From positions 91,111-155,110 of the forward strand of contig NZ_JAHTMW010000018.1 of the NCBI RefSeq assembly GCF_026236535.1: a stretch of 64,000 nt of DNA, in the 5' to 3' direction. The stretch comes from Streptomyces sp. SKN60. Its GTDB lineage: Bacteria; Actinomycetota; Actinomycetes; Streptomycetales; Streptomycetaceae. The notes beneath the pieces are model-generated. The model searched no databases and had not been told where the DNA came from. It worked only from the letters and a program-made list of their open reading frames with translations. Below are positions 24,853 through 32,327 of the stretch, piece after piece. Positions within the stretch are counted from its first letter, which is position 1. Every line of letters begins with the position of its first letter. The position numbers and the translations under genes are program-made.

Positions 24853-25860
24853 CTAGACGGGCGACGGGACCAGGCCGGGGGCAGGGGCAGGGGCGCGGTG
24901 GGCGGCGCGGTAGGCCAGCGGGGAGAGGCCGAGGTGGCTGTGGAAGTGCTTGCGCAGGGTGACCGGGTCGCCGAAGCCGCAGGCGGTGGCGATGCCGGCG
25001 ACGGTGAGGTCGGTGGTCTCCAGGAGGTGCCGGGCGTGGCCCAGACGGCACTGGATCAGCCATTTCAGCGGGCTGGTGCCGACCTCGGCGCGGAAGCGGC
25101 GGGTGAAGGTCCGTTCGCTCATGTGCGCGTGGCGGGCCAGGTCCTTGAGGGTGAGCGGTTCGGCGAGGCGGTCGAGGACCCATTGGCGGGTGGCCGAGGT
25201 GGAGCGGTCGGCGTCGGCGGGGACGGGGTGCTCGATGAACTGGGCCTGTCCGCCCTCGCGCCACGGGGCGACGACGCAGCGGCGGGCGGCGGCGCCCGCC
25301 ACGGCGGCCCCGTGGTCGCGGCGGACGAGGTGGAGGCACAGGTCGATGCCGGCCGCGCCGCCGGCCGAGGTGAGCACGCGCCCGCTGTCGACGAAGAGCA
25401 CGTCGGGATCGACGTCGACCTCGGGGAAGAGGCGGGCGAAGGCGTCGCAGAGGGCCCAGTGCGTGGTGGCGCGGTGGCCGTCCAGAAGGCCGGCGGCGGC
25501 GAGCAGGAAGGCGGAGGTGCACAGGCTGACGACCCGGGTCTCGGGGCGGATCAGGGCGAGGGCCGCGGCGAGTTCGTCGGGCAGCCGGCCGGTGGCGAGC
25601 AGTTCCTCGCTGGGTTCCTGGGTGGCGATGACCACGGTGTCGGCGGTGGCGAGGGCCGACTCGTCGTGGTCGAGGACGAGCCGGAAGTCCTCGGCGGTGC
25701 GGACCGGGCGGCCGCCGAGGGAGCAGGTGACCAGGGTGTAGAGGCGCTCGCCCCGTTCGTCGCGGGCCTCGTTGAAGACGCGGGCCGGGACGCCGAGGTC
25801 GAGGGGCACGACGCCGTCGAGGGCGAGGACGGCGACGCGGTGCGGTTCCGGGATGGCCAT
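24853..25860 (-). CDS. GlxA-type transcriptional regulator (DJ-1/PfpI + AraC HTH)
   Basis: A 335-residue regulator. Residues about 1-190 form a DJ-1/PfpI-like domain (VAVLALDGVVPLDLGVPARVF; SLCTSAFLLAAAGLLDG with the nucleophile-elbow Cys; LTSAGGAAGIDLCLHLV). The C-terminal 110 residues are an AraC-type double helix-turn-helix (AEPLTLKDLARHAHMSERTFTRRF and GFGDPVTLRKHFHSHLGLSP). The ATG at 25860 has no Shine-Dalgarno but follows TACCAT by 7 bases, suggesting a leaderless message. It is divergent from the oxidoreductase at 25980, its likely target. Confidence 0.9.
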   Translation of the reverse strand: MAIPEPHRVAVLALDGVVPLDLGVPARVFNEARDERGERLYTLVTCSLGGRPVRTAEDFRLVLDHDESALATADTVVIATQEPSEELLATGRLPDELAAALALIRPETRVVSLCTSAFLLAAAGLLDGHRATTHWALCDAFARLFPEVDVDPDVLFVDSGRVLTSAGGAAGIDLCLHLVRRDHGAAVAGAAARRCVVAPWREGGQAQFIEHPVPADADRSTSATRQWVLDRLAEPLTLKDLARHAHMSERTFTRRFRAEVGTSPLKWLIQCRLGHARHLLETTDLTVAGIATACGFGDPVTLRKHFHSHLGLSPLAYRAAHRAPAPAPGLVPSPV

Positions 25861-25979
25861 GGCTGGAATGGTACGACAGCTGTCCTTCCGGCCACTCACG
25901 CGCGCGGGCCGGGCCGGGAAACCCTGGGGTCTGCCGGGGCCTCCGCCCCGGTCCGACCACGTGAGACGAAGGACGAAGG

Positions 25980-26957
25980 ATGACCATGAGCGTGAGCGAG
26001 ACGACCATGCGGGCCGTGACCCTGGCGGAGTTCGGCGGCCCCGAGCGGCTGGCCGTGACGGAGGTCCGGCGGCCCGAGCCGCTACCCACCGAGATCCTGG
26101 TGCGCGTGCACGCGGCCGGGATCAATCCGGTGGACTGGAAGGTGCGCGACGGGAAGGTCGGCCTCGCCGGGCTCTACACGCTGCCGCTGGTGCTCGGCTG
26201 GGACGTGTCGGGGGTGGTGGAGGCGGTCGGGCCCGGCGTCACCACGTTCCGGCCGGGCGACGAGGTGTACGGGATGCCGTGGTTCCCGCGGGCGGCCGGG
26301 GGTTACGCGGAGTACGTGACGGCGCCGTCCCGGCAGTTCGCCCGCAAGCCCGCCTCGGTCGGGCACGTGGAGGCGGCGGCGCTGCCGCTCGCGGCGCTCA
26401 CCGCCTGGCAGGGTCTGGTGGACACGGCGCGGGTGACGGCCGGGCAGCGGGTGCTCGTGCACGCGGCGGCCGGCGGTGTCGGGCATCTGGCCGTGCAGTT
26501 CGCCCGGCACCTGGGCGCCGAGGTGGTCGCCACCGCCCGGGAGCCGCGGCACGCGTGGCTGAAGGAGCTGGGCGCGGCGCAGACGATCGACTACACGCGC
26601 GAGCGTTTCGAGGAGGTCGTGGAGCCGGTGGACGTGGTGCTCGATCTGATGGGCCGGGTGGACGACACCGATGTGCGCTCGGTCGCGGTGACCCGGCCGG
26701 GCGGCCTGGTCATCTCGTTCCCCGAGGGCGTGTCGGAGGCCCTTGCCGCGGCCGGTGCGGCGGCGGGGGTGCGGACCGCCTCGATGATCGTCGAGCCGGA
26801 CGCCCCGGCCCTGGCGGCGATCGCCGAGCTCGTCGACGCGGGCGCCGTACGGGTCGAGGTGGAGCGGACCTTCCCGCTCGGCGAGGCGGCGGAGGCGCAC
26901 CGGCTCGGCGCGGCCAACCGGACGCGCGGCAAGCTGGTGCTCGACGCCACGCGCTAG
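25980..26957 (+). CDS. NADP-dependent quinone-oxidoreductase-like (MDR family) protein
   Basis: A 325-residue zinc-independent medium-chain reductase. It has the N-terminal GroES-like domain (PTEILVRVHAAGINPVDWKVRDG), the Rossmann motif VLVHAAAGGVGHLAVQFA, and the C-terminal LGEAAEAHRL with TRGKLVLDA. It lacks the zinc cysteines and resembles quinone reductases and enoyl reductases. Two ATGs are in frame (25980 and 25986); GGACGAAGG precedes both. The 119-base space from the divergent GlxA-type gene probably contains both promoters. Confidence 0.9.
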   Translation: MTMSVSETTMRAVTLAEFGGPERLAVTEVRRPEPLPTEILVRVHAAGINPVDWKVRDGKVGLAGLYTLPLVLGWDVSGVVEAVGPGVTTFRPGDEVYGMPWFPRAAGGYAEYVTAPSRQFARKPASVGHVEAAALPLAALTAWQGLVDTARVTAGQRVLVHAAAGGVGHLAVQFARHLGAEVVATAREPRHAWLKELGAAQTIDYTRERFEEVVEPVDVVLDLMGRVDDTDVRSVAVTRPGGLVISFPEGVSEALAAAGAAAGVRTASMIVEPDAPALAAIAELVDAGAVRVEVERTFPLGEAAEAHRLGAANRTRGKLVLDATR

Positions 26958-27126
26958 GCGCCGCCGAAGGGCCGTCGGGGGGGGGCGGGGCGGGGCTCCG
27001 GGGGCCGGGCGGGGGCCCGTGAGCCGGGCACCATATCAGCACAGAGGCCGCGCCAGACGTTCTTTCGACTACTCTCCACACCTGCGCGCATGCGTACGGT
27101 AGTCATGGGGCCAGGGAGGGAACACC

Positions 27127-28359
27127 TTGGTCTTCAGTCTGAGTCGCCGCCGCAAGTCCGCCCCCGTCGCCCCCGTCGCCCCCGTCGGCCCCGTCGCCCC
27201 CGCGTGTCCGTACCCGCACGGCGCCGCCGTACCCGGGGCCGTACGTCAGCCGCCGCCGACGGCCTCGCCGCTCCGGCAGGAGGCCGAGCGGTTCGTCCGC
27301 CAGTTCCACGAGGAGCAGCCGCACGCCGGTGACGCGGAGGCGCGCGTACGGGAGGTGCTCGCCGACATCGACCGGACCGGGACCTATGTCCACTCCCCCG
27401 CCGAGCTGGCCTTCGGCGCGAAGGTCGCCTGGCGGAACGCGGCGCGCTGCATCGGGCGTCTGTACTGGCGCAGCCTGGTGGTGCGCGACCTGCGGCGGGT
27501 GACGGCCCCCGACGAGATCGCCGAGGAGTGCTTCGAGCATCTGCGGGTGGCCGCGAACGGCGGCCGGATCCGTCCGGTGATCTCCGTCTTCGCGCCGGAC
27601 CGGCCGGGGCGGCCGGCGCCGCGGATCGTCAACGACCAGCTGGTCCGCTACGCGGGGCACCGCACGGCGGGCGGGTCCTGGGTCGGCGACCCGCGCGGCG
27701 CCGGGCTCACGGCGGAGGCGCGGGCCCTGGGCTGGAAGCGGGACCAGGAGGAGTTCCAGGTGCTGCCGTTGATGGTGCGGGAGCGGCCCGGCTCGCGGCC
27801 GGAGTGGTTCGAGCTGCCGGACGGCACGGTGACGGAGGTGCCGCTGCGGCATCCGGACCATCCGTTCTTCGCCGACCTGGGGCTGCGCTGGTACACGGTG
27901 CCGGCGATCAGCGACATGGTCCTGGAGATCGGCGGGATCCGGTATCCGGCGGCACCGTTCAACGGCTGGTACATGGGCACGGAGATAGGCGCCCGGAACC
28001 TCGCGGACGGCGAGCGGTACGACCTGCTGCCGCGGGTGGCGGACGGGCTCGGCCTCGACCGGTCGAGCGAGCGCACGCTGTGGCGGGACCGGGCGCTGGT
28101 CGAGCTGAACGTGGCGGTGCTGCACTCCTTCGAGGAGGCGGGTGTGACGATGGCGGACCACCACACCGAGTCCGAGCGGTTCCTGCGGCACATCGCGCAG
28201 GAGACCCGGCACGGCCGGCCGACCCCGGCCGACTGGAGCTGGATCGTTCCTCCTGTCTCCGGCTCGGCCACCCCGGTCTTCCACCGCTACTACGACCCGG
28301 TGGACCCGTCACTGCGCCCCGCCTTCCTCCCCCGGGCTGATCACCCGCCCACCACCTAG
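27127..28359 (+). CDS. nos: Bacterial nitric oxide synthase oxygenase
   Basis: A 410-residue oxygenase-only nitric oxide synthase, converting arginine to citrulline and NO with heme and a pterin. The heme ligand is Cys108 in WRNAARCIG. The substrate region PFNGWYMGTEIGARN carries the arginine-binding Glu, and ELNVAVLHSFEEAGVTMADHH matches the pterin/dimer interface. There is no reductase domain, as is normal in bacteria, so electrons come from other flavoproteins. The first 50 residues are a Pro/Val/Ala repeat (VAPVAPVGPVAP). The start is TTG: GGGAGGGA stands 6 bases before it, and nearby ATGs are out of frame. A VOC gene begins 10 bases after. Confidence 0.93.
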   Translation: MVFSLSRRRKSAPVAPVAPVGPVAPACPYPHGAAVPGAVRQPPPTASPLRQEAERFVRQFHEEQPHAGDAEARVREVLADIDRTGTYVHSPAELAFGAKVAWRNAARCIGRLYWRSLVVRDLRRVTAPDEIAEECFEHLRVAANGGRIRPVISVFAPDRPGRPAPRIVNDQLVRYAGHRTAGGSWVGDPRGAGLTAEARALGWKRDQEEFQVLPLMVRERPGSRPEWFELPDGTVTEVPLRHPDHPFFADLGLRWYTVPAISDMVLEIGGIRYPAAPFNGWYMGTEIGARNLADGERYDLLPRVADGLGLDRSSERTLWRDRALVELNVAVLHSFEEAGVTMADHHTESERFLRHIAQETRHGRPTPADWSWIVPPVSGSATPVFHRYYDPVDPSLRPAFLPRADHPPTT

Positions 28360-28369
28360 GCTCGGAAAC

Positions 28370-28726
28370 ATGACTGTGGCTCTCTTCGCCGGAATCGCCG
28401 TCAGCGACTACGCGGCGGCGCTCGCCTGGTACGAGCGGCTGCTCGGCGCGCCGCCCACGTTCCTGCCGAACGACATCGAGGCGGTGTGGGAGCTGGCGGA
28501 GCACCGTTCGCTCTACATCGAGCACCGTCCGGGGCACGCCGGTCACGCGATGCACACCCTGTTCGTCGACGACTTCGACACGGTGGTCGGCGACATCGCC
28601 GAGCGCGGGCTGCTGCCGGTCCAGCGCGAGACGTACGGGAACGGGGTGCGCAAGGCCACGTTCCGTGACCCGGACGGGAACGAGATCGGGTTCGGCGGCG
28701 CTCCGGTGGCGGGGCACGAGGGCTGA
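28370..28726 (+). CDS. VOC (glyoxalase/bleomycin-resistance fold) family protein
   Basis: A 118-residue single-unit VOC protein. VSDYAAALAWYERLLG opens the first beta-alpha-beta-beta-beta module and KATFRDPDGNEIGFGG closes the second, which holds the usual metal Glu. The His in the first strand is absent (FAGIAVSD), so metal binding may need a dimer partner or be lost. It lies 10 bases downstream of the nitric oxide synthase and probably shares its transcript. No function in NO metabolism is known. Confidence 0.82.
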   Translation: MTVALFAGIAVSDYAAALAWYERLLGAPPTFLPNDIEAVWELAEHRSLYIEHRPGHAGHAMHTLFVDDFDTVVGDIAERGLLPVQRETYGNGVRKATFRDPDGNEIGFGGAPVAGHEG

Positions 28727-28744
28727 CGGCGGGCCAGTGAGCCG

Positions 28745-28783
28745 GGCCGGGGGCCCGGCGCAGGTGCGCGCCGGGCCCCGGCC
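28745..28783. terminator. Bidirectional terminator between convergent VOC and EF-G-like genes
   Basis: A 16-17-bp stem (GGCCGGGGGCCCGGCGC against GCGCCGGGCCCCGGCC, one bulged G) with a 6-base loop lies in the 84-base gap between two convergent genes. Confidence 0.78.
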
Positions 28784-28810
28784 TTCGTCCGCTCAGGCCG
28801 CTCGGTCCGC

Positions 28811-30820
28811 TCAGCCCGCCGGGGCGTAACCCGCCGGGCGGGTGGTGAAGCCGGCCCGCCCCTGGGTGCGGCTGCGCAGATGGGTCGCGTAGCCGAAGAG
28901 CGCGGCGAGCGGGACGGTCGCGGTGAGGACCGCCGTGTCCGCGTGGGTCGTGGAGTCGGTGATCCGGCCGCGCCGGGCGGTCAGATCGCCGAGCACCGTG
29001 CCGACGGCGCTGTCGGGTGCGGTGACGGTGACCTCGACGACCGGTTCGAGCAGGGTCGTGCCGCCCGTGCGCAGGGCCTCGCGCAGCGCGAGCCGTCCGG
29101 CGGTGCGGAAGGCGAGCTCGGAGGAGTCCTTCACATGGGTGGCCCCGTCGGTGAGGGTGACCCGGACGCCGGTGACCGGATGGCCGCCGAGCGGGCCGTC
29201 GGCCAGCGCGTCCCGGCAGCCGGCCTCGACCGCGCGGACGAACTCCTGCGGGACGCGCCCGCCCGTCACCGCGGACCGGAACACCAGCTCCTGCCCGGAG
29301 GGGTCCTCGCCCTCGCCCAGCGGGGCGACGTCGAGGACCACGACGGCGAACTGGCCCGCCCCGCCGTCCTGTTTGACGTGCCGGTAGGTGAGACCGGTGA
29401 CGGCGCCGGCCGGGGTCTCGCGGTACGCCACCTTGGGGCGGCCCACCGTGACGTCGAGACCGTGGGCGCGGCGCAGCTTCTCCACGGCGACCTCCAGATG
29501 GAGTTCGCCCAGGCCGGAAAGGACCGTCTGGCCGGACTCGGGGTCGGTCCGCACGGCGAGCGAGGGGTCCTCCTCGGCGAGCCGGGCGAGGGCGACCGCG
29601 AGCCGTTCGGTGTCGCGGCTCTGCCGGGCCTCGACGGCGACGGACACCACCGGGTCGGCGGAGACCGGCGGTTCGAGCCGGACGGCGGGCGCGTCGGTGG
29701 CGCACAGGGTGGCACCGGTGCGGGCCGCCTTGGGTCCGACGACGGCGACGATGTCGCCGGCCGTGGCCCGGTCGGTCTCGGTGGTGCGGTCGGCCTGGAC
29801 GCGCAGGATGCGGGCGATGCGTTCGGTGCGGCCGGTGGTGCTGTCGAGCACGGTGTCCCCCTTTCGCAGGGTGCCCGCGTAGACGCGGAGGTAGGTCATG
29901 CGGCCGATGGGTGTGGTGGTGACCTTGAAGACGAGGCCGGTGAGCGGCGCCGTGGGGTCGGCGGGCTGCTCGCCCCGTACCGGCGGGAGATCGGCGGGGG
30001 CGGGCAGATAGGCGACGACGGCGTCGAGCAGCGGTTCGACTCCCCGGTTGCGGTAGGCGGAGCCGCACAGCACCACCACAGCCTCCCCGGCGAGGGTGAG
30101 GTCGCGCAGCGCGGCGGTCAGGGTGTCGGGGCTCAGGGTGCCGTGGGCGCAGTACTCCTCCAGGGCGCCGGGGTGCAGTTCGGCGACGGTCTCGGCGAGC
30201 CGGTGCCGGCGCCGTACCGCTTCGTCCGCGAGTGCTTCGGGCACGGGTCCGGTCTCGTACGTGTCGGTGCCCGCCCGCCACAGGTGGGCGCGCAGGTGCA
30301 CGAGGTCGACGACGCCGGTGAAGGCGTCCTCGCGGCCGATGGGCAGCTGGACCGTGAGCGGTACGGTGCCGAGCCGGTCGCGGATGGAGGCGACGGCCGT
30401 GTCGAGGTCGGCGCCCGCGCGGTCGAGCTTGTTGACGAAGGCGAGGCGCGGGACGCCGTGCCGGTCGGCCTGGCGCCACACGGACTCGCTCTGCGGCTCG
30501 ACGCCCGCGACGGCGTCGAAGACGGCGACGGCGCCGTCCAGGACGCGCAGCGCGCGTTCGACCTCGTCGGCGAAGTCGACGTGCCCGGGGGTGTCGATCA
30601 GGTTGAGGCGGTGGCCGGCCCAGTCGCAGCTGACGGCCGCGGCGAAGATGGTGATGCCGCGGTCGCGTTCCTGCGGGTCGAAGTCGGTGACGGTGGTGCC
30701 GTCGTGGACCTCGCCGCGCTTGTGGGTGGCGCCGGTGAGGTAGAGGAACCGCTCGGTGAGGGTGGTCTTGCCGGCGTCGACGTGGGCCAGGATGCCGAGG
30801 TTGCGGATGCGGGTACGCAT
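28811..30820 (-). CDS. EF-G-like / ribosomal-protection-type translational GTPase
   Basis: A 669-residue translation factor GTPase. Motifs G1 to G4 are AHVDAGKTT, RDRGITI, DTPGHVDF and NKLD. EF-G domains II to V follow, including VSVAVEARQSRDTERLAVAL, GELHLEVAVEKLRR and the C-terminal GYATHLRSRTQGRAGFTTRP. It is shorter than housekeeping EF-G (about 700) and comparable to tetracycline ribosomal-protection proteins (about 640-660). The gene has a long leader with its own small peptide and a WblC-like promoter, so an antibiotic-inducible ribosome-rescue or resistance role is likely but inferred. GAAGGA is 10 bases before the ATG. Confidence 0.85.
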   Translation of the reverse strand: MRTRIRNLGILAHVDAGKTTLTERFLYLTGATHKRGEVHDGTTVTDFDPQERDRGITIFAAAVSCDWAGHRLNLIDTPGHVDFADEVERALRVLDGAVAVFDAVAGVEPQSESVWRQADRHGVPRLAFVNKLDRAGADLDTAVASIRDRLGTVPLTVQLPIGREDAFTGVVDLVHLRAHLWRAGTDTYETGPVPEALADEAVRRRHRLAETVAELHPGALEEYCAHGTLSPDTLTAALRDLTLAGEAVVVLCGSAYRNRGVEPLLDAVVAYLPAPADLPPVRGEQPADPTAPLTGLVFKVTTTPIGRMTYLRVYAGTLRKGDTVLDSTTGRTERIARILRVQADRTTETDRATAGDIVAVVGPKAARTGATLCATDAPAVRLEPPVSADPVVSVAVEARQSRDTERLAVALARLAEEDPSLAVRTDPESGQTVLSGLGELHLEVAVEKLRRAHGLDVTVGRPKVAYRETPAGAVTGLTYRHVKQDGGAGQFAVVVLDVAPLGEGEDPSGQELVFRSAVTGGRVPQEFVRAVEAGCRDALADGPLGGHPVTGVRVTLTDGATHVKDSSELAFRTAGRLALREALRTGGTTLLEPVVEVTVTAPDSAVGTVLGDLTARRGRITDSTTHADTAVLTATVPLAALFGYATHLRSRTQGRAGFTTRPAGYAPAG

Positions 30821-30965
30821 GGTGATGTGGTCCTTCGCGTGCGATGCGGTGGAGATGCAGGGCAGCGCGATTCCCGGGACGGGGTGTGCGGAAGCACGGG
30901 GGCAGGAGGCGGCCGGGTGCTGAGAAGCTGAAGGGGCCTGTGGTCCTGCCGTGTTGCGTCGCGGG

Positions 30966-31085
30966 TCAGCGGTGGCGGCCGCGCAGCCGGCACCGGGGCG
31001 ACGAAGAGGCCAGGATCACGTCGTACCGGGTACGGGAGACACCACGGACGCGGGCGGCGGCATGGGTGGTGGCCGTGGCGCGCAT
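30966..31085 (-). CDS. Leader peptide upstream of the EF-G-like GTPase
   Basis: A 39-codon open frame starts MRATATTHAAAR and ends with an Arg-rich tail (CRLRGRHR). AAGGGAGA is 6 bases before the ATG, a stronger site than that of the main gene. It ends 145 bases before the GTPase start and begins about 45 bases after the predicted transcription start. Leader peptides of this size between a WblC/WhiB7 promoter and a ribosome-protection gene commonly couple slowed translation to antitermination. That function is inferred from position. Confidence 0.6.
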   Translation of the reverse strand: MRATATTHAAARVRGVSRTRYDVILASSSPRCRLRGRHR

Positions 31086-31135
31086 GGGTGTCTCCCTTCG
31101 TTCCGTGACAGATGTGGTGTGTCGGTACGCGGTGG

Positions 31136-31174
31136 AGTCTAGGCAGCCGAAGTCCGGTCGCGACAGCGGTTTTT
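31136..31174 (-). promoter_or_regulatory. WblC/WhiB7-like promoter of the EF-G-like gene
   Basis: On the minus strand an AAAAA run (31174-31170) lies 4 bases before TGTCGC (-35, 31165-31160). An 18-base spacer and TAGACT (-10, 31141-31136) follow. WhiB7/WblC-activated SigA promoters carry a short AT-rich stretch just upstream of a weak -35, and the A-run is the only one in this GC-rich stretch. This promoter would produce a leader of about 310 bases containing the 39-codon peptide. Confidence 0.6.
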
Positions 31175-31238
31175 CGCGGCGACGGGGAAGGGGAAGGCGC
31201 GGGGACGGCGACGGGACCGGGGCCGGGGCGGGCGGGGC

Positions 31239-32327
31239 TCAGTTCCTGGGGGCGCGGCGCTGCAGGCGGGCCCTGCTCACCCAGTACGTGATGATCGCGC
31301 CCCAGAACAGCGGGAAGGCCAGCGAGCCGAACGCGGAGACCCGCCACAGCACCAGGCTGAGAGCCGAGTGAAGGGCCATCAGGCCCACCGCCACGGCCAT
31401 GGCGATCACGGGCTTGCAGCCGCGCGAGACCAGCAGCAGCGGGCGGCGCAGCCGGGGCGGCACCCGGCGGGTCAGCCACAGGAACCAGCCGCCCCAGCCG
31501 CCGGCCATCACGGCGGCGGCGAGCAGCACACCGGTGAGGGCCGAGCCGCCCTCGGCGCCGGAGCGCAGGTGGACGGAGGCCATGGAGGCGGCGACGAAGC
31601 CGGCGAGGGCCACCCAGCGGGCGCCGGCGACGGTGCCCCAGGCCATGGTCTCCAGGTTGTAGCGGGCCTGCCGGTCGTTGAGGTCGAGGGCGGCGGACTG
31701 TACGAAGCCCTCGGCGGCCTTCGTCCAGGAGCCGGGGCGCCACCAGCGGCGGCGCAGATGGAGCAGCGAGAGGTTGTTGTGGGCCTCGCTGCTCTCCGGG
31801 TCGAGCCGCAGCGCCGTCTCGTACGCCCGCTCGGCGACCTCGTGGTTGCCGAGGCGCTGCGCGGTGAGGCCGACGAGGAAGTGGGCGTCGCTCTCCTCGG
31901 GGGCGAGGGAGACGGCGGTGCGGGCGCACTCGTAGGCGGCCCGCTTGCGTTCGAGCCGCACCGAGCGGTCGAGGACGGTGCCGAGGGTGTAGTGGGTGGC
32001 CCAGTAGTGCGGGGCGAGGGCCACGGCGCGGCGGGCGGACTCCTCGGCCCGCTCGTACTGCTCGGTGGTGAGCAGGACATGGGTGCGCATCAGCCAGCCG
32101 CCGATGGAGTCGGGTTCGGCGCGCAGGGCCCGCTCGACGAGGTCGAGCGCCTGCGCCTCGTCGCCGAGGCGGTGCCGGCAGCGGGCCAGCAGGACGAGCG
32201 CGGTCGCGTCGTCGGGGTGCGCGGCGAGGTGCCGGGCGGCGGCCTCGGCGGCCTGCTCGTAGCGCCCGAGGTCGTAGAGCGCGTCGGCCTGGAGCAGGTC
32301 CCGGCCGGTCGGGTCAGTGGCCGTCAC
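31239..32327 (-). CDS. TPR-repeat membrane protein
   Basis: A 362-residue protein. Residues about 10-215 contain five or six tetratricopeptide units (ADALYDLGRYEQAAEAAARHL; LARCRHRLGDEAQALDLVERAL; LTAQRLGNHEVAERAYETALR). The C-terminal 140 residues hold three or four hydrophobic helices (VALAGFVAASMASV, LTGVLLAAAVMAGGWGGWFLW, VIAMAVAVGLMAL, FPLFWGAIITYWV). The repeats therefore face the cytoplasm from a membrane anchor. Its start overlaps the stop of the AAA+ gene by 4 bases. The pair is probably one functional unit, with the TPRs holding a partner for the ATPase. Confidence 0.85.
   Translation of the reverse strand: MTATDPTGRDLLQADALYDLGRYEQAAEAAARHLAAHPDDATALVLLARCRHRLGDEAQALDLVERALRAEPDSIGGWLMRTHVLLTTEQYERAEESARRAVALAPHYWATHYTLGTVLDRSVRLERKRAAYECARTAVSLAPEESDAHFLVGLTAQRLGNHEVAERAYETALRLDPESSEAHNNLSLLHLRRRWWRPGSWTKAAEGFVQSAALDLNDRQARYNLETMAWGTVAGARWVALAGFVAASMASVHLRSGAEGGSALTGVLLAAAVMAGGWGGWFLWLTRRVPPRLRRPLLLVSRGCKPVIAMAVAVGLMALHSALSLVLWRVSAFGSLAFPLFWGAIITYWVSRARLQRRAPRN

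Noticed and set aside
27066..27104. GACTAC...GTAGTC inverted repeat upstream of the nitric oxide synthase gene
   Set aside because: Six-base arms 26 bases apart are easily found by chance.
28811..30820. Naming the GTPase as a Tet(M)-type resistance gene
   Set aside because: Motifs are equally close to EF-G. A resistance name needs phylogeny, so a neutral name was kept.
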